A DNA stretch of 59,422 bases from an uncultured Lachnospiraceae bacterium (GCA_946541955.1 CAMNJZ010000004.1:1-59422), one strand, 5' to 3'; positions 6,996-15,265 are shown, numbered from the stretch's first letter. Program-made: numbers and translations. Notes: generated by a model not told the origin, from the letters alone.

Positions 6996-8551
6996 AATTC
7001 AAAAGAAGAAGGTATTACCTGGCCGCCCTGCTCATCTGGCTGGCCCTGCTCCTGATCCTGTGGCTGGCCGAAAGAAATGCAGAGGGCGGCAACATCCATA
7101 CCCTGGGCGACGCCTTATGGTATTTTGTGATCACCGTTTCCACCGTCGGCTACGGAGACCTCTATCCCCATACCCTGATCGGCAGGATCACGGCCTTTCC
7201 CTTCGTTCTGATGAGCGTGGGCCTGCTGGCCTTTCTGATCAGCTCTGTCCTCCTCCTCTTCCGGTCCCGGATCTTCCCGGAGATCGTTCTCAGGACCACC
7301 ATGGACAGACACTGGTATGTTTTTCCCAAGTGGAATTCCCACGCCGAGGCCCTGGCGGAAAAGCTCACGGGCGTCATCGTCAGCGGAACGGAAACCGCGG
7401 CCGATCCCTATTTTTCCCTGGAGCTTCCCGTCCAGAAGATCGTCTCCCGGCGAAAGCCCGGGGACTGCACCATCGTGATCATGGGGGACGACTCCTACCA
7501 GTGCTACCGGGAGGCCCTGGAGCTTTCCCGGACAGGCTGCCGGATCGTCTGCGAGTCCTCCTATGCGGCGGATGCCGCCTCCGACAGGCTGACCCTCTTT
7601 GACGCCGCCGACTGCGGCGCCAGGCTCTACTGGGATGAAAATCCCATTCAGAAGGACGGCGAGGAGATCCTCCTTATCGGAGACGGAAAAAACGCCCGGG
7701 CTCTGCTGAGCCGGGCGGTAATGACCAACGTATACGGACCTCTGGCCCGTGTGACCTATCATCTTTTTGGAGACTGGGACGGCTTCCTGGATTTCCATCA
7801 GGGGCTCTCCGCCGTCATGGACCTGCGCCGGGATCCTGCCGATTCGGATCCTGCGCCCCTAAGGGACGCTCTGATCCTGCACAGCGGCCCCTGGCAGGCA
7901 GGAAGGTCTCTTCTTGCCGGTGCAGACCGGATCATCGTCTGCGGGGATCTGGAAAGTGAAAACGCCGAAACGGCAGGCCAGATCCTGGCCTGGTTCCCCG
8001 TCGCCGGCAGGGTCGACTGCCTCTGCGGCACCGCGCTGCCGGGGGTCCATGCCTTCATGCAGAGGAAGGACCTCTATACGCCCGAAAACGTCATGCAGGA
8101 GCGTCTGAGCAGGACCGCCATCCTCATGAATGATATTTACAGAGCCTCCACCGGCGGGACTGCGCCGGACTGGTCTGCCCTGACGCCTTTCCTTAAGCAG
8201 TCCAACATCGCCTCCGCCGATCATCTGTCCGTCAAGATCCGGATCCTTCTGGCCGGAGAAGCCGTGCCCGGCGCCCTTTCCCTGACCCCGGCCCTCTGCC
8301 GCAGGGCCATGGAGGCCTACAGAGAAAGAAAAGAGCGGGATGCGGACCTCTTCCGCCAGATCGAACACGAACGATGGCTGCGCTTCTATTCCATGTACAA
8401 CTGGGCCTACGGCCCCAAAAAAGATAACCAGCGCCGGCTCCATCCCGATTACCGTCCCTACAAGGCGCTTACACCGTCTGAGCAGGAAAAGGACGATTAT
8501 TCCTGGGAGCTGATCGGCGCCATTGCGGAGCATCTGGAAAAGGCCCCTTAA
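6992..8551 (+). CDS. Two-TM K+ channel with Rossmann domains and C-terminal RyR domain
   Basis: A 519-residue protein. Residues 8-26 and about 64-90 are membrane helices flanking a pore loop with the canonical filter STVGYGDLYP (50-59), so potassium conduction is expected. The cytosolic part has Rossmann-like strands (TIVIMGDD and EILLIGDG). The last 65 residues, including IEHERWLRFYSMYNWAYG, then RLHPDYRPYKAL and SEQEKDD, match the ryanodine-receptor RyR domain pattern. It is coupled to the preceding gene by an ATGA overlap. RyR domains in prokaryotes have been linked by comparative genomics to ligand sensing. What opens this channel is unknown. Confidence 0.85.
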   Translation: MKFKRRRYYLAALLIWLALLLILWLAERNAEGGNIHTLGDALWYFVITVSTVGYGDLYPHTLIGRITAFPFVLMSVGLLAFLISSVLLLFRSRIFPEIVLRTTMDRHWYVFPKWNSHAEALAEKLTGVIVSGTETAADPYFSLELPVQKIVSRRKPGDCTIVIMGDDSYQCYREALELSRTGCRIVCESSYAADAASDRLTLFDAADCGARLYWDENPIQKDGEEILLIGDGKNARALLSRAVMTNVYGPLARVTYHLFGDWDGFLDFHQGLSAVMDLRRDPADSDPAPLRDALILHSGPWQAGRSLLAGADRIIVCGDLESENAETAGQILAWFPVAGRVDCLCGTALPGVHAFMQRKDLYTPENVMQERLSRTAILMNDIYRASTGGTAPDWSALTPFLKQSNIASADHLSVKIRILLAGEAVPGALSLTPALCRRAMEAYRERKERDADLFRQIEHERWLRFYSMYNWAYGPKKDNQRRLHPDYRPYKALTPSEQEKDDYSWELIGAIAEHLEKAP

Positions 8552-9498
8552 GCTTCCTCTTCCCGGGGCTCTGCCCCTTCCTTCCGCTCTCTGTCCCAGG
8601 TCCGGCTTGTGATCACATAGCCGGACCTGTTTTCTTTTGCCCGCAGAAGCCTGCCCAGACAGACGCCTGCGGCGCCGATGCCTGCAAGCTGCAGGCCGCA
8701 GAGAAAGCTCCAGAAAGGGACGCCCGGATCGCGCAGGATCCCTGTCAGCGTCAGAAGGCAGATCATAAGGCCGATGGCCGCCAGGAGGGGGAAAATCAAT
8801 CCCGGCCGCCTTCCCGCTTCCTCCAGAACACTGCCCGTTTTTTTGCTGCCGCCCTTTCTGGATCTGCCGCCGGCCCGCTGCTTTCTCTCGTAGGGCAGGT
8901 CGGCTGTTTCAAAGCCGGCGCCGGGATAGAGTCCCTCCAGATAGAGTCTGACGTCGTCAGAATCCGAAAGCGCCTTCAAAAGGCTCCTGGTGACCAGTCT
9001 GTAGCTGCCCCGGGCCGCGTTCAGACCGGGGGCCCGTCTGCCAAGCAGACGGCAGGCAAGCTCTCTGGCCTTCCTGTGGAAGCTGCCCTCCCTGGTCTGC
9101 CCGGAGGGCAGCCCATAGACGATCCGGCTTCCTTCCCGGGCCGCGTCTACCATGGCCTCCATGAGCCCTGGATCATCCTGGCCGTCACTGTCGGGGCACA
9201 CGACCAGATCCGCCCCCAGCTCCAGCGCCTCCTTCATGCCGGCTTTCAGGGCAAGGGGCTTGCCGCAGTTTCCTGCCAGGGACATGCCCCGGTATCTTTC
9301 ATCCTCCAGCGCCAGGGCCCGGATCACCTCCCAGGTCCTGTCTGTGCTCCCGTCATTCACAAAGAGGATCCGGCTCTCCGGGCTGATCTTCTCCTTCCGG
9401 ACCAGCTCTTCCATCTCCCGTAAAAAGCTCCCTGCCGTCAGAGGAAGCACATTTTCCTCATTGAAGCAGGGGACGATCATATATAAAACATCCTGCAT
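8548..9498 (-). CDS. Family 2 glycosyltransferase with membrane anchor (DPM1/GtrB-like)
   Basis: A 316-residue protein. Residues 1-225 are a GT2 GT-A fold with FVNDGSTD, the divalent-metal motif CPDSDGQDD and a basic segment (ERKQRAGGRSR) like the polyprenyl-phosphate-binding RxxGxSK region. Two hydrophobic helices at about 233-255 and 262-285 anchor it. This is the layout of polyprenyl-phosphate sugar transferases that feed cell-envelope glycosylation. The C-terminus is charged and cytosolic. It converges on the channel operon: the two stop codons share the four bases TTAA at 8548-8551. AAAGGA lies ahead of the ATG. Confidence 0.88.
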   Translation of the reverse strand: MQDVLYMIVPCFNEENVLPLTAGSFLREMEELVRKEKISPESRILFVNDGSTDRTWEVIRALALEDERYRGMSLAGNCGKPLALKAGMKEALELGADLVVCPDSDGQDDPGLMEAMVDAAREGSRIVYGLPSGQTREGSFHRKARELACRLLGRRAPGLNAARGSYRLVTRSLLKALSDSDDVRLYLEGLYPGAGFETADLPYERKQRAGGRSRKGGSKKTGSVLEEAGRRPGLIFPLLAAIGLMICLLTLTGILRDPGVPFWSFLCGLQLAGIGAAGVCLGRLLRAKENRSGYVITSRTWDRERKEGAEPREEEA

Positions 9499-9596
9499 TC
9501 TGCTATCCTTTCGAACAATTGACTTGCATTCCCTATTCTACTATATTTTCTCCTCTGCTGCCGAGGCACTTTTGGCAGGATGAACTGCCAAAGAAA

Positions 9597-9621
9597 AATC
9601 CCCTGGCCTTTCCAGGGGATT
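9597..9621 (-). terminator. Rho-independent terminator after the kinase gene
   Basis: A perfect 10-bp stem (9597-9606 with 9612-9621) with a five-base loop is followed on the minus strand by TTTTC. It sits 30 bases past the protein kinase stop. Confidence 0.8.
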
Positions 9622-9650
9622 TCAGGGTCTGCCAGGGCAGGCGCCGGGGC

Positions 9651-10682
9651 CTAGAGAAGCGTGGGCCTGCGGATCCGCCTGGAAGTCAGAAAACCGAAGG
9701 GGGATCGTTTTTCATGCAGGAGCTTTGCGGATACCGAGGCGTTGCCGGTTCCGGCTACCGGGGTCACCGTAAAGACGATCTCCCTGTTGATGATATCCAG
9801 CAGCTCCCGGCCGGAGGGACGGTCTGCCGGATCCAGCGAAAGCCCCCGGATCAGCATTTCGTTTACAAAGGCCGGCAGGTCCGAGACATAGAAGCCGGGC
9901 TCGACAAAGGACCTCCCCCGCAGGCGTTCCAGGCACTGCCTGGGCGGCTCGCCGCAGATGGCGTCAAAGACCGTGGCGCAGAGACAGTAAATATCCGTGG
10001 CAGGCGTCAGGACCTCGCCGCTGATCTGCTGCTCCGGCGCCGCATAGCGGACGTTCACAGCCTGCCGGACCACATGGTCCTCCATACTGCCCTGCAAATC
10101 CGCCGCATTGCCCCAGTCGATCAGGTATACCGTGCCGTTTCGGCAGAGGAAGCTGTTGATGGGGCTGACGTCGCAGTGGATATAGCCCTGGCTGTGGATC
10201 TCCTCCAGGATCTCCAGTGTGCCTTTCATGATATAGAGGCCCAGGGTAAAGGGGATCTTTCCCCGGAAACGGTCCATATATTCCCTGCAGGTCATGCCCT
10301 CCAGAAATTCCCGGATCAGGTAATAGGTGTTGTTTTCCCTGACCGCCCCGTAGATATCGGGGACCCCGGCCAGGTGGCCGAATTTCTCCAGGATCTCCTT
10401 CTCCCGGTAGACCTGCATGAGGCCCCGGATGATCATTTCCTTCTGGGAAATGGCGGAAGGGTCCTCCAGAGGGGAGGGCTTTTCGCGGCTGGCAATATCA
10501 TAGGCGTTTACCCGCAGCGTCGTATTCAGGCCGTCCATGTGGTCGGCGGTAAACTCCTTGACAGAGACCTCCTTCCCTGTCTTTTCGTCTATGGCCATAT
10601 ATACAGTGCTGAAGCCGCCGGTCCCGACAACGGTTTTCAGGCGGTAGCGGCCCTGCAGCAGCAGTCCGGTATTCTGATTCAT
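9651..10682 (-). CDS. Hanks-type Ser/Thr protein kinase
   Basis: A 343-residue soluble kinase. The glycine loop is GTGGFSTVY (20-28), the catalytic Lys is K42 in VSVKEF, and the catalytic loop is HCDVSPIN with Asp171 and Asn176. The metal Asp189 sits in LIDWG and the activation segment ends in AAPEQ (214-218). The usual HRD is HCD, so it is a non-RD kinase, and DFG is DWG. There is no membrane helix and no PASTA repeat, unlike PrkC-type kinases, and no PP2C phosphatase neighbour. The last 45 residues are basic and probably disordered. AAAGGAG lies before the ATG. Substrates are unknown. Confidence 0.9.
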   Translation of the reverse strand: MNQNTGLLLQGRYRLKTVVGTGGFSTVYMAIDEKTGKEVSVKEFTADHMDGLNTTLRVNAYDIASREKPSPLEDPSAISQKEMIIRGLMQVYREKEILEKFGHLAGVPDIYGAVRENNTYYLIREFLEGMTCREYMDRFRGKIPFTLGLYIMKGTLEILEEIHSQGYIHCDVSPINSFLCRNGTVYLIDWGNAADLQGSMEDHVVRQAVNVRYAAPEQQISGEVLTPATDIYCLCATVFDAICGEPPRQCLERLRGRSFVEPGFYVSDLPAFVNEMLIRGLSLDPADRPSGRELLDIINREIVFTVTPVAGTGNASVSAKLLHEKRSPFGFLTSRRIRRPTLL

Positions 10683-10732
10683 CTCCCTCTCCTTTGCTCT
10701 GCCCTGCTTGATCAGGGGCTGTCTTTGGGCCT

Positions 10733-10741
10733 ATTATAGCA
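10733..10741 (-). promoter_or_regulatory. Extended -10 promoter of the kinase gene
   Basis: On the minus strand TGCTATAAT forms an extended -10 element with the hexamer at 10733-10738, about 50 bases upstream of the kinase ATG. No convincing -35 is visible. Confidence 0.5.
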
Positions 10742-10814
10742 TCTTTGCAGGGATACAGGGGCCTCTTACTGCCGTCTGATCTTCCGGCAGCCCAGGGCGC
10801 ATTGCCCGGGCATA

Positions 10815-10840
10815 AAAAAGCCGGGAGCCCCGGGCCCCCG
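10815..10840 (-). terminator. Rho-independent terminator after the acetyltransferase gene
   Basis: A GC-rich stem (10822-10828 with 10834-10840, one G-U pair) is followed on the minus strand by GC and six Ts. It directly abuts the acetyltransferase stop. Confidence 0.75.
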
Positions 10841-10845
10841 ACTGG

Positions 10846-11379
10846 TCATTCTGCATGCGCAGGCACTTCGGTATGAAGTTCAAAGAGACCGCCTTCAAAG
10901 TAAATATCCCGTCCGCCGGCGTCTTTATAGAAGGTGACCTTTTCGGAGCCCACCTGCTTAAAGCCCAGGCTCTGCAGCAGATTTACGGAAGGCGTATTGG
11001 CCATGCCGGTACCTGCCGTAAAGCGGTGGATCCCCACCATGGAAAAGAGCCGGATCAGGGCCATGATCCCTTCCTTTGCATATCCCTGTCTGTGATAGGC
11101 CGAATCAAAGCAGTAGCCTATATCCAGGGCGTCCTTTTCCCTGTGAAAATCCACATGGCCGATCATGAAATCCTGATGCCGGGTCAGGCAGACCGCAAAA
11201 CTGAGACCGTATTCCGCCAGCCTCTTTGTCACCTCTCTGACCTCGTCGTCTTCCAGAGGATGAGGGACGTCATACTGTCCATATTCCGAGTGCTCAAAGT
11301 CACACCAGATATGCTGAAGGTTCCGCCAGTCGTCTTCTCTGACAGACCGGATTGTGAGTCTTGCGCTGTGAATTACCAT
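10846..11379 (-). CDS. GNAT family N-acetyltransferase (RimJ/RimL-like)
   Basis: A 177-residue acetyltransferase. It begins with the usual ARLTIRSVREDD strand and helix. The acetyl-CoA-binding region is YHRQGYAKEGI, matching the R/Q-x-x-G-x-G/A motif, and the NTPSVNLLQSLGFKQVG block typical of RimJ/RimL relatives follows. Targets in this class include protein N-termini and amino groups of small molecules. The ATG at 11379 is preferred because CAGGGAG lies before it; a longer reading starts at TTG without a good ribosome-binding site. It has its own terminator and stands alone. The substrate is not predictable. Confidence 0.85.
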   Translation of the reverse strand: MVIHSARLTIRSVREDDWRNLQHIWCDFEHSEYGQYDVPHPLEDDEVREVTKRLAEYGLSFAVCLTRHQDFMIGHVDFHREKDALDIGYCFDSAYHRQGYAKEGIMALIRLFSMVGIHRFTAGTGMANTPSVNLLQSLGFKQVGSEKVTFYKDAGGRDIYFEGGLFELHTEVPAHAE

Positions 11380-11469
11380 GGACTGCTCCCTGCTGACTGA
11401 AAAATGCGCACCTGCTTCCAACTGTCATCTGCGGATCGAATTGCCGGAATGCACGGAACAGTCGGGGCA

Positions 11470-11571
11470 TCAGCCTTCCATGTACTCCCGGTAGTCTCCT
11501 TCAGAAGCAAAAAGCATATAGACGCCTGCCACATATCCCATGTATCCGTTCGCTGCCCAATATCCCTTCAT
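11470..11571 (-). CDS. Conserved-looking 33-residue small protein
   Basis: A 33-codon ORF with a strong AGGAGG ribosome-binding site (about 11581-11586) before its ATG. It starts MKGYWAANGYMGY and ends EYMEG. The protein is rich in Gly, Tyr and aromatic residues, with a hydrophobic middle (VAGVYMLFASE). From memory, very similar short proteins are common in Lachnospiraceae and remain uncharacterised; that comparison was not run here. It lies past the dhaK hairpin and may have its own promoter. The ribosome-binding site and composition make it more than a random ORF. Confidence 0.7.
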   Translation of the reverse strand: MKGYWAANGYMGYVAGVYMLFASEGDYREYMEG

Positions 11572-11612
11572 CGCTTTGTCCTCCTGTCTCAATCACAGAT
11601 CCGAATGTGAAA

Positions 11613-11640
11613 AGGGGGGAGGGGAAACGCCCTCCCCCCT
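11613..11640 (-). terminator. Probable terminator of the dha operon
   Basis: A perfect 11-bp G/C stem (11613-11623 with 11630-11640) and loop GAAACG lie about 70 bases past the dhaK stop. The minus-strand T tract is only TTTT, so termination may be incomplete and could feed the small-protein gene. Confidence 0.6.
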
Positions 11641-11708
11641 GTACTACCTATTATCCACATTCAGTGTCCGATATTTTGGACAATGGACAGAGCTTTATCG
11701 ATTTTTGA

Positions 11709-12707
11709 TCAGAACTGTTTGAAGGCCGGTGTATCTGCGGGCGCATCCAGCAGTCCCTTGAGTTCATCGTCCAGCTTCAGCAGGGTAATGGAGAAGCCTT
11801 CCATGTCGAGGGATGTCATATAGTTGCCCACCAGGGTCTTGGCCACCTTGATGTTCTTTGCTGCCAGAACGTCTGCCACATGGTCATTGATCACATAGAG
11901 CTCCATCAGAGGGGTTCCGCCCATGCCGTTGATCATGACTGCGACCTCATCGCCTTCTCCGTAAATGCCTTCTGCCAGGATCTTCTCCAGCAGGGTGTCG
12001 GCTGTTTCGTTGGCGGTGGAGATCTTCTCTCTGTGGGTGCCGGGCTCGCCATGGATACCGATGCCGATCTCGACCTCATCCTCTTCCAGGTCGAAGCTGG
12101 GCTTGCCTACTGCGGGAACCGTGCAGGGTGCGACCGCCATGCCCATGGAGCGGACATTGGCAATGACCTTCTCGGCAACGGCCTTGACTTCCGCCAGGCT
12201 CCTGCCTTCTTCCGCTGCTGCGCCGGCGATCTTGTGAACAAAGATGGTGCCTGCAATGCCGCGGCGGCCGGTGGTCCAGGTGGAATCCTCCACAGCAACG
12301 TCGTCCGCTACAATGACCTGGTCCACTTCGATGTCTTCATCTCTGGCCATATCGGCTGCCATCTCGAAGTTCATGACGTCGCCGGTATAGTTCTTGATGA
12401 TCAGAAGGACGCCCTTGCCTGCGTCTACGGCATGAATGGCTTCATAGATCTGGTCCGGCGTAGGGGATGTGAAAACAGCGCCTGCTACGGCTGCATCCAG
12501 CATGCCTCTGCCTACAAAGCCGCCGTGGGCGGGCTCATGGCCGGAGCCGCCGCCGGAGATCAGAGCGACCTTGTCGGTCTTCTTGCTGCCGGTCCTTGCC
12601 ACCACTTCCGTGCCGGGGACTCTCTCCACATAATCCGGATGCGCCTTGACCATTCCGTTGATCATTTCATCGACAATATTATCTACGCCGTTAATAAGTT
12701 TTTTCAT
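11709..12707 (-). CDS. dhaK: Dihydroxyacetone kinase subunit DhaK
   Basis: A 332-residue DHA-binding subunit of the PTS-dependent dihydroxyacetone kinase. It shows the signature LISGGGSGHEPAHGGFVG, the MNFEMA segment, and the catalytic His in IGIGIHGEPG, which forms a hemiaminal with dihydroxyacetone. DhaL passes phosphate to the bound substrate, giving DHA phosphate for glycolysis. Length fits the family. It is the last gene of the dhaL-dhaM-dhaK operon, downstream of DhaM by 55 bases, with GGGAGG before the ATG. Confidence 0.93.
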   Translation of the reverse strand: MKKLINGVDNIVDEMINGMVKAHPDYVERVPGTEVVARTGSKKTDKVALISGGGSGHEPAHGGFVGRGMLDAAVAGAVFTSPTPDQIYEAIHAVDAGKGVLLIIKNYTGDVMNFEMAADMARDEDIEVDQVIVADDVAVEDSTWTTGRRGIAGTIFVHKIAGAAAEEGRSLAEVKAVAEKVIANVRSMGMAVAPCTVPAVGKPSFDLEEDEVEIGIGIHGEPGTHREKISTANETADTLLEKILAEGIYGEGDEVAVMINGMGGTPLMELYVINDHVADVLAAKNIKVAKTLVGNYMTSLDMEGFSITLLKLDDELKGLLDAPADTPAFKQF

Positions 12708-12762
12708 AGTAACCTCCCAATTTAAACACCAGTCTCTGCTGCCGGGATTCTTTTCCGGCCTT

Positions 12763-13146
12763 TTAGAGTTTGTGCATTTCCCTGGCTTCCATGGCGGCCT
12801 CCAGGACCTCGTCCAGTCCTGCGCCTGTGGAAGCTGTTACGGCTGCGGATACGGCGCCTTCCACGACAGGGGTATCCGCGATCACGACCCGGATCTCCTT
12901 TTCCAGCAGATCCATGGCCGTTTCAGCGCTCATAATGGCGCTGCCCAGATCCGCCAGGATCAGGACGCCTTCCCCCCGGTCAGCCTCCTCAATGCCTGCC
13001 TGGATCTTAAAAGCATCTGTACCGATTCCGCCATCGATCCCGCCTGCGGCAATGATCGGGAGATCGGGAGATGCCATCTGGGACGCCAGTTCTCTGACTC
13101 CCTCAGCCAGCTTTTCGCTGTGGGATACGATAACGATCCCTACCAT
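12763..13146 (-). CDS. dhaM: Dihydroxyacetone kinase phosphotransfer subunit DhaM
   Basis: A 127-residue single-domain DhaM of the EIIA-mannose type. It begins MVGIVIVSHSEKLAEG, with the phosphorylated His at position 9, and has the conserved GGIDGGIGTDAFKI and LADLGSAIMSAETA blocks. It accepts phosphate from HPr and hands it to the ADP cofactor bound in DhaL. Some DhaM proteins carry extra HPr and EI-like domains; this one does not, so it depends on a separate HPr. It sits between dhaL and dhaK. Confidence 0.92.
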   Translation of the reverse strand: MVGIVIVSHSEKLAEGVRELASQMASPDLPIIAAGGIDGGIGTDAFKIQAGIEEADRGEGVLILADLGSAIMSAETAMDLLEKEIRVVIADTPVVEGAVSAAVTASTGAGLDEVLEAAMEAREMHKL

Positions 13147-13167
13147 AGTCCCGCCTCTCTTTTTTCA

Positions 13168-13791
13168 TTACAGACCTGCGACAAAATCACGGATGGCTTC
13201 CAGGGTATACAGGGAAGAGGTCGCGCCAGGATCCTGATGTCCGATGCTGCGGTCTCCCAGATAGCTGGCCCTGCCCTTGGTGGCCCGGATCGTCTTGGTG
13301 TATTCAACGCCTTCCTCGGCTGCACTGCACATATCGGCAAGGCAAGCGTTCACGTCCTTCCCTTCGGCCATGCCGGCTGTTAGGGCTTCGGAAGCAGGGA
13401 TCAGAGCGTCCAGCATGGTCTTCTCGCCCCTGACTGCCTTTCCGCGCAGCTGAATGCCGGCAATGATCTCATCCATCATGGCCCTGGCGTCCTCCAGGGT
13501 CAGGCTCTTTTTGCCAGCCGCCACCTTGGCCGCCTTCATATAGGCGGTTCCATAGAGGGGGCCGGATGCGCCGCCGACCTTGGACAGCAGAGTCATGCCG
13601 GTCTTCTTCAGAACAGCACCTATATCCTCTTCTTCCTGGGGAATGGCCTTGAGGGCTTCAGTATAGCCGCGGGCCATGTTTACGCCATGGTCGGCGTCAC
13701 CGATCTCGCGGTCCAGTTCCGTCAGAAAATCCTTGTTTTCTATGATCTTGCTGCCGATCTGTTCAATGCACTGATAGATTACAGATGCCAT
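13168..13791 (-). CDS. dhaL: Dihydroxyacetone kinase ADP-binding subunit DhaL
   Basis: A 207-residue DhaL subunit. The signature pieces are GDADHGVNMARG (metal and ADP phosphate contacts), SKVGGASGPLYG and the C-terminal GDRSIGHQDPGATS. It holds ADP as a permanent cofactor that DhaM rephosphorylates. The ATG at 13791 is chosen because GGGAGG lies 7 bases before it; an upstream in-frame Met lacks one. It is first in the operon, so the order is L-M-K. Confidence 0.93.
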   Translation of the reverse strand: MASVIYQCIEQIGSKIIENKDFLTELDREIGDADHGVNMARGYTEALKAIPQEEEDIGAVLKKTGMTLLSKVGGASGPLYGTAYMKAAKVAAGKKSLTLEDARAMMDEIIAGIQLRGKAVRGEKTMLDALIPASEALTAGMAEGKDVNACLADMCSAAEEGVEYTKTIRATKGRASYLGDRSIGHQDPGATSSLYTLEAIRDFVAGL

Positions 13792-13914
13792 GTTGTTTCC
13801 TCCCGTACTAATGCATGCCCTGTCAGAGGTTGATGGGGCGTCCGGCAGGTGCATTCATGCTCTTGTAAGCGAAACAGATTTCTGCCGTGGGGAAGCAGAA
13901 ATCCCTCCAGTGTT

Positions 13915-13923
13915 ATTATAGCA
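13915..13923 (-). promoter_or_regulatory. Extended -10 promoter of the dha operon
   Basis: The minus strand carries TTGCTATAAT, an extended -10 with the hexamer at 13915-13920, about 125 bases ahead of dhaL. The -35 is weak, so activation by a regulator is possible. No dha regulator gene is nearby. Confidence 0.5.
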
Positions 13924-13987
13924 ACTTTATACAATCTTTGGCACAGTTTTTAGAAAATTTCAGCAATTTTTCCCATATTTTACAGGA

Positions 13988-15265
13988 TTATTCCTGGTCC
14001 TTCCGGATGGCCTCCCGCATCAGGGCCAGGTCCCGGGCCGTGACCTGGCCGGGGCCGTATCTGGCCTTTTCATAGATTCTGTGGATGGTCTTCCAGTTCT
14101 CCCGGCCGGCTGCCCCGGGGCCGCCGGCGACTTCCTCCAGCTGGGCGGGGGTATGGCTCTTTTCGATTTCCTCTCTGCCGGGCTGCTTTAAAAGGAATCT
14201 CCGGTATTCCCTGCGGATCCTGGCGGCAGGGGAGAAATCCAGCACAGACAGACGGGGCCTTTTGATCCTTTGGAGCTTCTCCCGGGTCTGGGTCCTCTTT
14301 CTGGTATCCCCGGTCTCGGGATCCGCCGCCCTGAAATCATAGTAGAAATCATAGAGGGCCCGGTAGCAGCTGTAGGCAAGAAGGAGGAGAAAGAGGATGC
14401 CGAAGACTCTTTCCAGAACGAACCAGACCAGATGCATCCAGGGGAAGAGGGGCTCTCCCTCCGGCATCATGGGGCCTCCCTCTCCGCCGCCGGTCCCTCC
14501 CCCGTCTCCGGCGGAAGGAAAGAGCAGGGCAAAGAGCCTTACAATGCCATAGAGGACCAGGGCCGCCAGACGGAAGGCCGCCAGCGGCAGGGCCATAAGG
14601 AGCTCGTCTCCGCTGTAGATGGCGGTCAGGACCAGACAGATGAGACCCGCCAGGCCCAGATAGACCGCCAGGAGCCCTCCGTTGAGGGCGCCGATCTTCC
14701 TGTAGGGGACCCGGGTCCTCTCGCTGGCGCCCACGTAGGTCCGCTCCAGGCTCTTCTGGTTGAGCCAGGCCAGGTAAAGCAGAATGAAAAGGATCTCTCC
14801 TCCGACGGCCAGGGCCTTCAGACCGGCTCCTTCCGTAAAGACGCCCAGAAAGTAGATGCAGACCGGGAAAAGAAGGTGGACGATGGAGGGGATAAAGACA
14901 TAGTGCTCCATGGCCCGTCCTCTGTAGAGGGCGGCGATCTGGAGGAGACATGCGAAGCCGAAAAATTTCCATACCAGAGGACTGATCAGGCCCGCGCAGA
15001 TGGTCACAAAGAAAAAAAGGCCTGTGCACCATGCGGTGTAAGGCCCTATATTCTTTACCCGGTGCTGGAGCTGGTCGGAGAGGAGGGCCAGGCAGACCAT
15101 AAGAAGGCCGCACAGGACCAGACTGCCCGCCGGCAGGTCAAAGACAAGACCGAGGGCAGCCGAAAAGAGTTCCAGGACCAGAAGGTCCGTCAGGATCCGT
15201 ATGACGCGCAGGCCCATTCGTTCCCGCACGATCTGATCGTCAGAGGAGGCTTCCCTTTGCGGCAT
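13988..15265 (-). CDS. Membrane protein of the MoxR/DUF58 operon, DUF4129-like C-terminus
   Basis: A 425-residue protein with about seven to eight hydrophobic segments between residues 20 and 310. A Gly-rich outside loop (GDGGGTGGGEGG) precedes the last one. A cytosolic tail contains RREYRRFLLKQ, TPAQLEEV and RIYEKARYGP, the pattern seen at the C-terminus of DUF4129 proteins that accompany MoxR ATPases. It overlaps the DUF58 gene by 26 bases. The role of such operons is commonly taken to be assembly or activation of envelope proteins; the precise job here is unknown. The exact start is uncertain, and a Met 16 codons in is an alternative. Confidence 0.75.
   Translation of the reverse strand: MPQREASSDDQIVRERMGLRVIRILTDLLVLELFSAALGLVFDLPAGSLVLCGLLMVCLALLSDQLQHRVKNIGPYTAWCTGLFFFVTICAGLISPLVWKFFGFACLLQIAALYRGRAMEHYVFIPSIVHLLFPVCIYFLGVFTEGAGLKALAVGGEILFILLYLAWLNQKSLERTYVGASERTRVPYRKIGALNGGLLAVYLGLAGLICLVLTAIYSGDELLMALPLAAFRLAALVLYGIVRLFALLFPSAGDGGGTGGGEGGPMMPEGEPLFPWMHLVWFVLERVFGILFLLLLAYSCYRALYDFYYDFRAADPETGDTRKRTQTREKLQRIKRPRLSVLDFSPAARIRREYRRFLLKQPGREEIEKSHTPAQLEEVAGGPGAAGRENWKTIHRIYEKARYGPGQVTARDLALMREAIRKDQE

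Noticed and set aside
9519-10739. 406-codon open frame on the plus strand opposite the kinase gene
   Set aside because: Composition is Gln/Gly/His-rich shadow sequence, and the minus strand encodes a full protein kinase.
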